DNA from: Flavobacterium psychrophilum
Lineage (GTDB): Bacteria > Bacteroidota > Bacteroidia > Flavobacteriales > Flavobacteriaceae
Direction: 5' to 3'
Assembly (NCBI GenBank): GCA_945869365.1
Contig: CAMBOW010000062.1
Location: 1-12,239, forward strand
Length of the DNA stretch: 12,239 nucleotides
Each line of letters begins with the position of its first letter. Position 1 is the stretch's first letter. The notes below the pieces were generated by a model that made no database searches, had not been told where the DNA came from, and worked only from the letters and a program-made list of their open reading frames with translations. The position numbers were made by a program, and so were the translations under genes. Below are positions 1 to 8,158 of the stretch, piece after piece.

Positions 1-641
1 GACGAGCGTTCTCCTGGTGCTCCAAAACAACTAGGATTTGTTTGATCAAACCCTACTCCACCTATTCCATTTGGAACTGCAATATTGGATGTATTACATA
101 GAAATTGAGCAGTTTCACAATCTTGCGCTGGCAAGGGTGGTGAGATAGGATTGGTTTGTTGTACACAAATTCCAAAATCTCCAGTTTGTGTGCCATTTCC
201 ATCAACCATAAGGTAGTATATATTACCTACGGTTAAGCCTCGTAAAATAATAGCGGTATGCAATAAACCGCCTGCAGTATTTACATTTTCTTGGCAGGCT
301 AATTGTGTTAAAGCGCCACATGTTCCACTGTACGCTGCAATTTGGGTGTCGGGCAATGTGCCTGAAAAATTGGTGGATATTTCAACATCCGTAGAACTTG
401 CTTGAAAAGAAAACCAAACGGTGTTGTTACTAGAATTAGGCAACCAACAAGAAGGAGTTGCTGGATCTCCCAAGCTTGTAGCGCTAACATTAGTATACAG
501 AGGCGAAGTACAACTACCAATTCCAACTGGAAGCAAAATCGCATTTACACAGGCGTCATTACTGGGTTGGGCATAGGCTTTTTCTAACCCAAGCACATGT
601 ATAAAAACGAATAAAACGAATACATACCTTTTTAAATTCAT
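1..641 (-). CDS. Secreted PPC-like domain surface protein, 5' part only
   Basis: This reading frame starts at the ATG complementary to 639-641 and stays open for 213 codons to the window edge, so the C terminus is missing. It begins with a signal peptide (basic MNLKR, hydrophobic core, predicted cleavage AYA|Q after residue 24). The mature part opens with NDAC and a beta-rich domain of about 130 residues with NTVWFSF, AAYSGTCG and GNIYYLMVDG, a pattern typical of the pre-peptidase C-terminal (PPC)-like domains of flavobacterial secreted proteins. A second Cys-rich module starts near residue 173 (DCETAQFLC) and is still running at the edge. Proteins with this layout are often large and carry a C-terminal T9SS sorting domain; that part cannot be seen here, so T9SS export is inference. 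An in-frame TAA four codons upstream, which is the stop of the preceding gene, fixes the start. The exact function is unknown. Confidence 0.85.
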   Translation of the reverse strand, partial: MNLKRYVFVLFVFIHVLGLEKAYAQPSNDACVNAILLPVGIGSCTSPLYTNVSATSLGDPATPSCWLPNSSNNTVWFSFQASSTDVEISTNFSGTLPDTQIAAYSGTCGALTQLACQENVNTAGGLLHTAIILRGLTVGNIYYLMVDGNGTQTGDFGICVQQTNPISPPLPAQDCETAQFLCNTSNIAVPNGIGGVGFDQTNPSCFGAPGERS

Positions 642-647
642 AGCCTG

Positions 648-920
648 TTATTTTACTTTTAATGAATTTTTTTTAGTGTCTACATTCTCCGCTCTGGGTT
701 TTTCCTTATCTACGAAAAACACTTCTGGGTTTGTCTTTGCTGAAATAGGTAATTCATTTTTTTGTCGAATAGCAGGATCTGTTATTGTTGACGGAGCATC
801 ATGAACAACAGTTGACTGAACTTGAAGCGTTTTGGAATGTGGAGTACTAATTGATTTTTTTTGTTGTGCCTGGCAGGCTAAAGTGAGCAGAAAAAATACT
901 AAGCAGCTATTTTTTTTCAT
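648..920 (-). CDS. Small exported or lipoprotein-like protein, unknown function
   Basis: A 90-residue protein with no family I recognise. It opens with MKKNSCLVFFLLTLACQAQQ. This can be read as a relaxed Bacteroidota lipoprotein signal with Cys16 as the lipidated residue, or as a signal peptidase I site around CQA|QQ; the sequence does not decide. The rest (about 70 residues) is polar, rich in Lys, Thr, Ser and Pro, with no further cysteine or membrane segment, and looks like a flexible periplasmic or surface tail. An in-frame ATG 27 bp upstream would add MFFILIMFS; I prefer the inner start because it gives a standard basic n-region. The gene ends 6 bp before the secreted PPC-like protein and in the same frame, so the two are probably co-transcribed. 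A good -7 element lies about 55 bp upstream. Confidence 0.7.
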   Translation of the reverse strand: MKKNSCLVFFLLTLACQAQQKKSISTPHSKTLQVQSTVVHDAPSTITDPAIRQKNELPISAKTNPEVFFVDKEKPRAENVDTKKNSLKVK

Positions 921-975
921 GGAAAACATAATTAAGATAAAAAACAAAATGCACAGTTTTGGATGTACAATATGT

Positions 976-1003
976 CAAATATATATGTTTTAACTTAAAT
1001 TAA
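976..1003 (-). promoter_or_regulatory. Candidate promoter of the small exported protein operon
   Basis: On the minus strand, TATATTTG (complement of 976-983) matches the Bacteroidota -7 consensus TAnnTTTG exactly. The -33 element is poor: the best is TTA (complement of 1001-1003) at a spacing of 17 instead of 19. The start codon at 920 would be about 50 nt downstream of the transcript start. Confidence 0.45.
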
Positions 1004-1015
1004 CTTAGGATGTGC

Positions 1016-1027
1016 AACTAATTAGTT
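1016..1027. repeat. 12 bp perfect palindrome AACTAATTAGTT
   Basis: A perfect palindrome without a loop in the 132 bp gap between murF and the small exported protein gene, about 25 bp past the murF stop and upstream of the candidate promoter. With no loop and only AT-rich arms it is not a terminator. It could be an operator, but a 12 bp palindrome in such AT-rich DNA may be chance. The rest of this gap shows no gene and no convincing terminator. Confidence 0.35.
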
Positions 1028-1052
1028 CCAAATAAAATAAAAACACACTTAT

Positions 1053-2336
1053 TTACATCAATTCAACTAATCTTTCTAAAGCCATTCCGCGTGATCCTTT
1101 TATTAGGATGAGTGAAGACTCAATATGCTGTGATTTATAAAATTGTTCAAATTCAATATACGTTGCAAAAAAGCGCATGGTAGGTAAAGATAATTGTTGA
1201 GCAAACAAGGCAGGCCCAACAAAATAAGTCATTGGAATAGTCGTTTGAGCAACCAATTGAACCAAGGCCGCATGTTCACTTGCCGACTCCTCCCCCAACT
1301 CAAACATATCTCCCAGTATCATTATTTTGGAATCCCTGTTTAACTGAGCAAAATTAGCAACGGCCACTGCCATACTGCTTGGATTGGCATTGTAGGCGTC
1401 TAAGATAATTTCAGTACTGCCTTTGGTAATAATTTGTGATCTATTGTTGTCGGGGACATATAATTCAATTGCTTGTTTAATGTCCTGTTCCTTCACTTTA
1501 AAGTAATTCCCTATCGCAATTGCTGCGCAAATGTTGGATGAATTATACAATCCTATTAGTTGAGAACTAATCGTTGTATCATGAAAAGTTAATGAAACAA
1601 AAGGATTTGCAGAAACTGAATGAACCACCACATCAGATGTAGCCTTTATTGAACTAAAGGTAAATCGAGTTATAGAAGTTGTTTTCTCAAATTGTATAGG
1701 ATCATCGGCGTTCACAAATGCTGTTTTATGATTTTCCAACAAATAGGAATACATTTCACTTTTTCCTTTTATAACGCCGGCTACCCCACCAAAACCTTCT
1801 AAGTGCGCTTTGCCAAAATTGGTAATATACCCGTAATCAGGTGTGGCTAATTCGCATAAAAATTCAATTTCTTTTTGGTGATTGGCGCCCATTTCTACGA
1901 TGCCTATTTCTGTAGTTTGATTAAATGATAACAAGGTGAGCGGCACCCCAATATGGTTGTTCAAATTACCTACTGTTGCCGCACAGGTGTATTGCTGAGA
2001 CAGCACCGCGTGTATCAATTCTTTGGTGGTTGTTTTGCCGTTGCTTCCAGTCAAGGCAATAATTGGAATGCCTAGAAATTGACGATGAAATTTAGCCAAA
2101 TCTTGTAAGGTTTGTAACCCATCGACAACCAAAATGGTTCGTTCGTCAATATAATAGTTAGGGTTGTCAATTAGCACATAGGCAGCGCCCAATTGCAAGG
2201 CCTCGGCAGCAAATGTATTGGCGTCAAAACGTTCGCCTTTTAAGGCAACAAAGAATGCATGGGGGATAATTTTTTTCGTGTCAATTACAACGGCTGTTGA
2301 TTGTAAAAACAAGGCATGAATAGCAGCTATAGTCAT
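1053..2336 (-). CDS. murF: UDP-MurNAc-tripeptide--D-Ala-D-Ala ligase (MurF)
   Basis: MurF is the cytoplasmic ATP-dependent ligase that adds D-Ala-D-Ala to UDP-MurNAc-tripeptide, the last soluble step of the peptidoglycan precursor. The 427 residues show the three-domain Mur ligase order. The N-terminal UDP-sugar domain has DTKKIIPHAFFVALKGERF at 19-37. The central ATPase domain has the P-loop GSNGKTT at 97-103, EMGANHQKEI at 148-157 and the GLYNSSN segment at 262-268, where the usual His is Tyr. The C-terminal domain has DAYNANPSSM at 313-322, LGDMFELGEES at 341-351 and the closing IKGSRGMALERL near 412-423. The length fits the family. The start is well placed relative to the N-terminal motif. 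It lies 45 bp downstream of gldJ, with a terminator hairpin in between whose T-tract ends only 12 nt before the ATG; no good separate promoter is visible, so its transcription is unclear. Confidence 0.96.
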   Translation of the reverse strand: MTIAAIHALFLQSTAVVIDTKKIIPHAFFVALKGERFDANTFAAEALQLGAAYVLIDNPNYYIDERTILVVDGLQTLQDLAKFHRQFLGIPIIALTGSNGKTTTKELIHAVLSQQYTCAATVGNLNNHIGVPLTLLSFNQTTEIGIVEMGANHQKEIEFLCELATPDYGYITNFGKAHLEGFGGVAGVIKGKSEMYSYLLENHKTAFVNADDPIQFEKTTSITRFTFSSIKATSDVVVHSVSANPFVSLTFHDTTISSQLIGLYNSSNICAAIAIGNYFKVKEQDIKQAIELYVPDNNRSQIITKGSTEIILDAYNANPSSMAVAVANFAQLNRDSKIMILGDMFELGEESASEHAALVQLVAQTTIPMTYFVGPALFAQQLSLPTMRFFATYIEFEQFYKSQHIESSLILIKGSRGMALERLVELM

Positions 2337-2348
2337 AGATGTAGGTAT

Positions 2349-2375
2349 AAAAAAAGCCCTAACTAAAGGGCTTTT
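2349..2375 (-). terminator. Rho-independent terminator between gldJ and murF
   Basis: Read on the minus strand, the arms AAAAGCCCT and AGGGCTTTT form a 9 bp stem around a 6 nt loop, followed by seven T. It begins 6 bp after the gldJ stop. It is oriented to end the gldJ transcript, but murF begins only 12 nt past the T-tract on the same strand, so it may act as a partial (read-through) terminator. Confidence 0.85.
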
Positions 2376-2381
2376 GTATGC

Positions 2382-4100
2382 TTAATTTCTTGGTCGTTTC
2401 TTGTGATCTGCTTTTGGACCAACTCTTGACATGGCACAACGGAATCCGATGTGATCTGAAGCCATATCTTGAGGGAAATATCTACGTTGTCCCGGATCCA
2501 ACCAATAGGCTCTATCTCTCCAAGATCCTCCTTTGTATACACGTACTTTGTCGTCTATCATAGAAGTTCTTTTTGATGATTTATCATATTTTCTTGTCAT
2601 GTTTCCTAATGTATCGGTAGACACATTATGAATTGGCGAATCGTACATTCTGTGTTTAATTTTGGAAGCGGCATTCTCTTCATCAGCAGAACCAAAATCA
2701 AAATAACGTGTAGATTGTTTATCACCATCACGGTAGTTTTTGTGATTGCTTTTGTCAAAATTTATTCTCAAGTAGGTTTCGTTTTCGTTCACAGGTACTT
2801 GAGTAATTTGACCTGGAAAACTTACCGCTACTAATTTACCATTAGAAAGCGTATCAAATTTTTGTGTTTCTTTGGTTACCAATTCTACTTTTCCGTCGTC
2901 CCCAATTTTATTTTTGGTGTACACATTACCTCTAAAGTAGTTAAAATCACTCGCTTCGTCATCAACAATAGGACGGTAAACATCGGCCACCCATTCGGCT
3001 ACATTACCTGCCATATCATACAATCCAAAATCATTTGGCGGGTATGATTTTACTACGTTGGTAATGTCTGCATTATCATCAGACCATCCAGCAATTCCGC
3101 CGTAATCTCCTTTTCCTTGTTTGAAGTTGGCCAATTGATCGCCTTTTACTTTACGTTTACCTGTACGGGTATAACTTCCAGACCAAGGGTATTTCTTTTG
3201 TCCTTTGTATATGTTGTATTCACGTTGACCTACATCGGCAGCAGCTGCATATTCCCACTCGGCTTCAGTTGGCAATCGGTACTCAGGCAAAACAATACCT
3301 GAAGTTCTTTGTGCGTATACATTACGTGCTGCAGTTTCGGTGGCAGGTTTGTCTTTAGTGCCTTTTGTTTTAATCGGTTTAGACAAACTGTTTTTTCTTC
3401 CTTTTAATACAATTTTATCATCACCACCAAATGCTTTAGATGGAGCGATTAAGTAGGCTTCGGTACTAAAGTTTGCATCTGCACTAACATCTAATAATTT
3501 GGCATCCTTTTTCAAGTAACCTTCGCGCTCTAACACATTTTCGTTTACACGTTCGGTTCTCCATTTGCTAAATTCAACAGCTTGGATCCAGTTTACACCC
3601 ACAACCGGATAGCCAGCATAGGCTGGATGTCTCAAGTAGTTGTTGGTCATGGTTTCATTATATCCTAAACGGTTTCTCCATACCAAAGTATCGGGCAAAG
3701 CGCCTTCGTATATCGTTTTATAATTTTCTTGATCTGGCGGAAAAACACGTTTCACCCAATCCAAGTACTCCATGTACATCAAATTGGTTACCTCTGTTTC
3801 GTCCATGTAGAAAGACTGAACGTGTTGTTGGTTTGGTGAGTTATTCCAATCATGCATCACATCATCTTGTACTTTACCCATGGTAAATGTACCACCTTCA
3901 ACCATAATAAGACCAGGGCCAGTCTCTTGACGCTTGAAATTTGATGCATACTGAAATCCACCTTTTTTGTCGTTCACTTTCCATCCGGTTGCTGACGAAC
4001 CGTTTTTTGCACTTGATTGTTTGCTGCAACTTGCAGTCAATCCAAGCACCAATACTGCGGATAGTATTAGTTTTAAAGTCATAATTGTATTTACTTTCAT
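2382..4100 (-). CDS. gldJ: Gliding motility lipoprotein GldJ
   Basis: GldJ is an outer-membrane-associated lipoprotein required for gliding in Flavobacterium and for stability of the T9SS ring component GldK. With the start at 4100 it is 572 residues, beginning MKVNTIMTLKL with a lipoprotein signal LTASC and Cys25 as the lipidated residue. The body has the formylglycine-generating-enzyme (sulfatase-modifying) fold: EGGTFTMG at 68-75, YRLPTEAEWEYAA at 274-286, GLYDMAGNVAEW at 359-370, YKGGSWRD at 522-529 and IGFRCAMSRVG at 551-561. The closing region has only one Cys, so the paired catalytic cysteines of true formylglycine enzymes are missing and a structural role is expected. The C terminus is very basic (HKKRPRN); in F. 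johnsoniae the extreme C terminus of GldJ is reported to matter for motility rather than secretion. The frame is open up to 4199, but those 33 codons span the promoter, so the inner ATG is the likely start. Confidence 0.95.
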   Translation of the reverse strand: MKVNTIMTLKLILSAVLVLGLTASCSKQSSAKNGSSATGWKVNDKKGGFQYASNFKRQETGPGLIMVEGGTFTMGKVQDDVMHDWNNSPNQQHVQSFYMDETEVTNLMYMEYLDWVKRVFPPDQENYKTIYEGALPDTLVWRNRLGYNETMTNNYLRHPAYAGYPVVGVNWIQAVEFSKWRTERVNENVLEREGYLKKDAKLLDVSADANFSTEAYLIAPSKAFGGDDKIVLKGRKNSLSKPIKTKGTKDKPATETAARNVYAQRTSGIVLPEYRLPTEAEWEYAAAADVGQREYNIYKGQKKYPWSGSYTRTGKRKVKGDQLANFKQGKGDYGGIAGWSDDNADITNVVKSYPPNDFGLYDMAGNVAEWVADVYRPIVDDEASDFNYFRGNVYTKNKIGDDGKVELVTKETQKFDTLSNGKLVAVSFPGQITQVPVNENETYLRINFDKSNHKNYRDGDKQSTRYFDFGSADEENAASKIKHRMYDSPIHNVSTDTLGNMTRKYDKSSKRTSMIDDKVRVYKGGSWRDRAYWLDPGQRRYFPQDMASDHIGFRCAMSRVGPKADHKKRPRN

Positions 4101-4125
4101 ACGTTTAGTAGGTAAAATTCGAGGC

Positions 4126-4155
4126 GCAATATAATAATTAACCTTTACATTGCAA
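4126..4155 (-). promoter_or_regulatory. gldJ promoter
   Basis: On the minus strand, TTG (complement of 4153-4155), a spacer of exactly 19 bp and TATATTGC (complement of 4126-4133) form a near-consensus Bacteroidota housekeeping promoter, with one or two mismatches in the -7 box. Transcription would begin near 4120, about 20 nt before the ATG at 4100, which supports that start over the upstream in-frame ATG at 4199. Confidence 0.65.
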
Positions 4156-4278
4156 CAACTTTTGATTAAAAAATGTTTAATAATCCTGATGTAAAACAAA
4201 TCTTTAAACCCTAACGGCCAATTTAACTATATATTATATGTGGGCATGTTGGATAATATTTTATTTTTACCTGCAAAA

Positions 4279-4286
4279 TAAATTTA
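4279..4286 (+). promoter_or_regulatory. Weak candidate -7 element for porU
   Basis: TAAATTTA differs from TAnnTTTG only in the last base and lies 21 bp before the porU ATG. No TTG is present at the expected 19 bp spacing; the nearest, at 4249-4251, is 27 bp away. The promoter call is tentative. It sits in the 207 bp gldJ/porU divergent region, which holds no other gene or hairpin that I can see. Confidence 0.3.
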
Positions 4287-4307
4287 GCCAAACTTCGTTT
4301 TCACCAC

Positions 4308-7300
4308 ATGAAAAAAATACTTTTCTTCTTCTTATTTATTTTCGGCGTTAGTTGGGGGCAAAACAAAACTGACCTTCGCGTAAATTGGTTATCTAAAAAC
4401 GATTTTAACATTGGCCCATACCAAATAAAAATTCCGCAATTTGATGCGCAATATCTAGATTTTGATAGTGGCACAAACACCTTGCTCTATTCGAGCAGTT
4501 TCTCAACCACAACTGCTGTAGACGAAAAAAGCGTAGTCATTACCAACCTCATTACCGTGCCTATTGCTGTTGCTGAACTAGGCCAATTAGACAAAAACAA
4601 CATCCCAACATCGCCCAATGCAACCCTCACAAACTCGATGGCGCGTGAAAAGCTGTATGCTCAATTTTCGTTTTCCCCTATTATAAAACAAGGAGAATCC
4701 TACTTGAAAGTTACTTCCTTAACCTATGAATTTGCCTATTCTAGCAATCGATTTGTCAATACCCCAAGCGATTTTACCACGCTATCAAGCTCGGTTTTGG
4801 CTTCCGGTGATTTTTATCGTTTTTACCTCACCAAATCGGGGGTTTATAAAATAACCAAGAGTTTTTTACAACAATTGGGCATCAATACAACCGGGTTGGA
4901 TCCGCGAAAAATTAAGCTTTACGGCAACGGCGGACGCATGATTCCGTTAAAAAACAACGTACCCTACCCGGCCGATTTAACCGAAAACGCCATTCAAATT
5001 TCAGGCGAAGAAGACGGCGTTTTTGATGCAGCCGATTACATCTTGTTTTATGGCGAAGGGGTTGACAATTGGAACAACGAAAGCCAAACCACCAACAACT
5101 TATATGCCGATAAATCGTATTATTATGTCACGACAGGAAGCGACAACGGCAAACGAATGACTTCCATGCTCGAACCAGTTGGACCAACCACAGAAACCAT
5201 TACCGCCTTTGATGATTACCAATACCACGAAATAGATCGCGTAAACATTGCGCGTTTGGGACGCCGCTGGTTTGGTGAAGAATTTCAAATTAACAACGAA
5301 CAGACCTTTAATTTCACGATTCCAAATGTAGTTGCTGGATCAACAAGTAGCTTGAAAGTGTATACAGCCGCGGCAGCAGGAAACTTCACTAATTTTAAAG
5401 TAGAAGCCAATGGCACGCAAGTGGGTACCATCAACATTGGTCCCATCGGCAGTTATACCGAAGCGGTAGAAGGAGTATTGAACACCAGTTTTCCTGCATC
5501 CGAAAGCACTGCGATTACACTCACCTACAACAACAATGGGGCGCCCAGTGCCGACGGCTATTTGGATTACATTAGCCTAAAATCTAAACGAGTCCTAAAA
5601 AGCACAGGCAAACAATTTAGGTTTCAATATGATGCAGCAAATACCGGCTCAGGCATAGGATCCTACCAGTTTACTGATGCATCCGGCATAGATCAAATAT
5701 GGGATATAACCGATATTTATAATGTAGCGCAAAAAAATACCGCTGGCGCGACAGCTTTTAGTTTTAGCCAAGCCCTTGGTGAAGCTCGAAAATACATCAG
5801 CGTAGTCTTGACTGACGCATTCACTCCCTTAAAAGATGCGGAGACTAAAGTGGCCAATCAAAATCTAAAAGGGACTATTTTTTTGGACAATCTAGGCCAA
5901 TTTAAAGACATCGATTACCTGATATTTACCCCAAAATTGTTTCAGGCGCAAGCCGAGAAGTTGGCGCAGTTTCATCGTTCCTATTCGCAACTGAATGTAA
6001 AAGTAATTACGCTAGAGAGCATTTATCCTGAATTTTGCTCGGGGAAACAAGATATTGGCGCCATCCGAAACTTGGTGAAGTATGTATATTTCAACGCATC
6101 AAGTCCCGATAAACGAGTAAAATATGTGAACTTGTTTGGTGATGCCTCCTATGACTTCAAAAATAGAGTTAGCAAATTCTCCAACTACGTTCCTATTTAT
6201 CATGCGCTAAACAGCTATACGTTGGGCGAATCGTCATTTGCCTCTGACGATTACTTTGGGATGATGGACCCAACCGAAGGTGACGTAGACAACAACAGCA
6301 AAGGATTGGACATCGCCGTGGGGCGCATGATTGCCAACTCTAGCGCACAGGCCGACGAATTGGCAAACAAAGTGATTGACTACCACGACCCGAAATCCTA
6401 CGGAAATTGGCGCAATAATTTTGTGGTAATCGCCGACGATTCTGATGTAGTTCAAGACGCTTCTTTGCAAACGCGCATGAACAATTTGGCCGATACCATC
6501 GTGAACGAAAAACCATTTATGAACCCCAAGAAAATCCTCTTGGATGCCTATGTGCAAGAAACGGCATCAGGCGGCAGTCGCTATCCCAAAGCCCGAGAAG
6601 ATTTTTTTAATGCATTCGAGAAAGGCGCCTTGGTATTCAATTACTTGGGGCACGGCGGCGAAGACGGACTTACCCAAGAACGCGTTTGGGAAAAAACCGA
6701 CAGCCAAAACCTAGCCAACAAATACAAATATCCATTATTCATTACCATTACCTGTCAATTTTCACGCTTTGACAACCCCTATCGCCCTACAGCTGGCGAA
6801 TACGCCTATTGGAATCCCAGCGGCGGAGCAATCTCGATGATCACGACCATTCGGGAAATTGGTCAAATTACGGGCGAAACCTTTAACGATATATTATCGG
6901 AGTATTTGTTTGCCTACGGAACCAACCAATACACCTCGATTGCCGAAGCGCTTCGATTGGCCAAAAACGACCCGCAAGCGCAGTCGACTCGCGTGGTCTT
7001 TTATTTGGGAGATCCGGCCTTATTCTTGGCTATTCCCAAACCTAAAATTGTGTTGACCAAAGTAAATGATCAGCCCATTACAGGTACGATTGACGAATTT
7101 AAATCTCTGGCGTATGTGAAATTGAACGGAGAAATTGTAGACGAAAACAACGCTTTGCAAACCACGTATACCGGTGGATTAGGCGTGCAAATATTTGACA
7201 AAGAAATTATTCGCAGCACCTACAACAATGACGGAAATAGTCCGGTCTTGGCATTCAAAACCTTAGGTGAAACTATTTTTCGCGGAAATGCTACAATTAC

Positions 7301-8123
7301 CAATGGTCAGTTTGAATTTGGCTTTGTCGTGCCGCGTGATATAGCAATTCCGGTGGGCAATGGCCGCATTAGTTTTTACAGCAAAAAAGAAGCGGCTACG
7401 CTAGACCATACGGGCTACAACACCGAAATCAAAATTGGGGGAATCAACGCCAATGCCGCGGCCGATAATATAGCGCCGCAAGTGAAATTATACATGAACG
7501 ACCAGAGTTTTGTGAATGGCGGAATAACCAACAATTCTCCTTTATTTTTGGCCTATTTGGAAGACGAAAATGGCATCAATACCGCGAGTGGAATTGGGCA
7601 TGACATTATTGCCTTTCTAGACGGAAACGAAAGCAATCCCTACAAACTCAACGACTACTACGAAACCGAATTGGACAACTACAAGAAGGGTAAAATTAAG
7701 TTTCCGTTTCGAGATTTAGCCGTTGGTTTACATACGATTACATTTAAAGCTTGGGACGTATACAATAATTTAGTGACTTCGGAGTTACAGTTTGTGGTAA
7801 CAGGTAGCGAGTCGATTACCCTGACCAATGTGTTGAATTACCCCAACCCGTTTGTGAATTACACCGAGTTTTGGTTCACCCACAACCGACCGTTTGAACC
7901 GCTCGAAGTGCAGGTGCAAGTACTCACGATAACCGGGAAAATTGTGTGGACCAAAAACCAAACGATTACCACTGAAGGATTTCTTTCGCGCGAGATCAGT
8001 TGGGACGGCCGGGATGATTTTGGCGCCAAAATTGGCAAGGGTGTTTACATCTATAAATTGACTGTAAAATCAACCCTTACAGGCAGTAAAACAGAAAAAT
8101 ACGAGAAACTTGTTATCCTTTAA
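4308..8123 (+). CDS. porU: Type IX secretion sortase PorU (C25 cysteine peptidase)
   Basis: PorU is the cell-surface sortase of the T9SS: it removes the C-terminal sorting domain of cargo and, in species with A-type lipopolysaccharide, joins cargo to it. It works on the outer membrane with PorV. The protein has 1271 residues. A signal peptide ends near SWG|Q17-18, then a long beta-rich N-terminal region runs to about 535. The gingipain-like C25 peptidase domain spans about 536-905, with FGDASYDF, SDDYFGMMD near 646, NYLGHGGEDG carrying the catalytic His782 and FITITCQFSRFD carrying the catalytic Cys816. Ig-like strands follow, and a FlgD-like sorting-type domain closes the protein (NYPNPF 1177-1182, WDGRDDFG, GKGVYIYKL near 1243-1251, ending KLVIL). 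PorU thus carries the same kind of export signal it removes from others. It is divergent from gldJ and 35 bp from porV, as in F. johnsoniae. Confidence 0.96.
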   Translation: MKKILFFFLFIFGVSWGQNKTDLRVNWLSKNDFNIGPYQIKIPQFDAQYLDFDSGTNTLLYSSSFSTTTAVDEKSVVITNLITVPIAVAELGQLDKNNIPTSPNATLTNSMAREKLYAQFSFSPIIKQGESYLKVTSLTYEFAYSSNRFVNTPSDFTTLSSSVLASGDFYRFYLTKSGVYKITKSFLQQLGINTTGLDPRKIKLYGNGGRMIPLKNNVPYPADLTENAIQISGEEDGVFDAADYILFYGEGVDNWNNESQTTNNLYADKSYYYVTTGSDNGKRMTSMLEPVGPTTETITAFDDYQYHEIDRVNIARLGRRWFGEEFQINNEQTFNFTIPNVVAGSTSSLKVYTAAAAGNFTNFKVEANGTQVGTINIGPIGSYTEAVEGVLNTSFPASESTAITLTYNNNGAPSADGYLDYISLKSKRVLKSTGKQFRFQYDAANTGSGIGSYQFTDASGIDQIWDITDIYNVAQKNTAGATAFSFSQALGEARKYISVVLTDAFTPLKDAETKVANQNLKGTIFLDNLGQFKDIDYLIFTPKLFQAQAEKLAQFHRSYSQLNVKVITLESIYPEFCSGKQDIGAIRNLVKYVYFNASSPDKRVKYVNLFGDASYDFKNRVSKFSNYVPIYHALNSYTLGESSFASDDYFGMMDPTEGDVDNNSKGLDIAVGRMIANSSAQADELANKVIDYHDPKSYGNWRNNFVVIADDSDVVQDASLQTRMNNLADTIVNEKPFMNPKKILLDAYVQETASGGSRYPKAREDFFNAFEKGALVFNYLGHGGEDGLTQERVWEKTDSQNLANKYKYPLFITITCQFSRFDNPYRPTAGEYAYWNPSGGAISMITTIREIGQITGETFNDILSEYLFAYGTNQYTSIAEALRLAKNDPQAQSTRVVFYLGDPALFLAIPKPKIVLTKVNDQPITGTIDEFKSLAYVKLNGEIVDENNALQTTYTGGLGVQIFDKEIIRSTYNNDGNSPVLAFKTLGETIFRGNATITNGQFEFGFVVPRDIAIPVGNGRISFYSKKEAATLDHTGYNTEIKIGGINANAAADNIAPQVKLYMNDQSFVNGGITNNSPLFLAYLEDENGINTASGIGHDIIAFLDGNESNPYKLNDYYETELDNYKKGKIKFPFRDLAVGLHTITFKAWDVYNNLVTSELQFVVTGSESITLTNVLNYPNPFVNYTEFWFTHNRPFEPLEVQVQVLTITGKIVWTKNQTITTEGFLSREISWDGRDDFGAKIGKGVYIYKLTVKSTLTGSKTEKYEKLVIL

Positions 8124-8139
8124 TTAAATACTATATTTG
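8110..8139 (+). promoter_or_regulatory. porV promoter inside the porU 3' end
   Basis: TTG at 8110-8112, a spacer of exactly 19 bp and TATATTTG at 8132-8139 match the Bacteroidota consensus TTG-N19-TAnnTTTG in full. The -33 box lies within the last codons of porU and the -7 box just after its stop. Transcription would start near 8145, some 10-15 nt before the porV ATG, so porV can be made without porU. Confidence 0.7.
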
Positions 8140-8158
8140 TTCCTCTTAAAATTTTACG

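Noticed and set aside
402..587. 61-codon plus-strand open frame near the left edge
   Set aside because: It is antisense to the secreted PPC-like protein, whose signal peptide and domain motifs are clear.
4101..4199. In-frame N-terminal extension of GldJ starting at the ATG complementary to 4197-4199
   Set aside because: It would place 33 residues before a clean lipoprotein signal and would span the gldJ promoter; the ATG at 4100 fits signal, promoter and family N terminus.
6234..6557. 107-codon open frame antisense to porU
   Set aside because: It lies entirely within the conserved C25 peptidase coding region, has no promoter and resembles no known protein; it is a shadow of the GC-richer porU codons.
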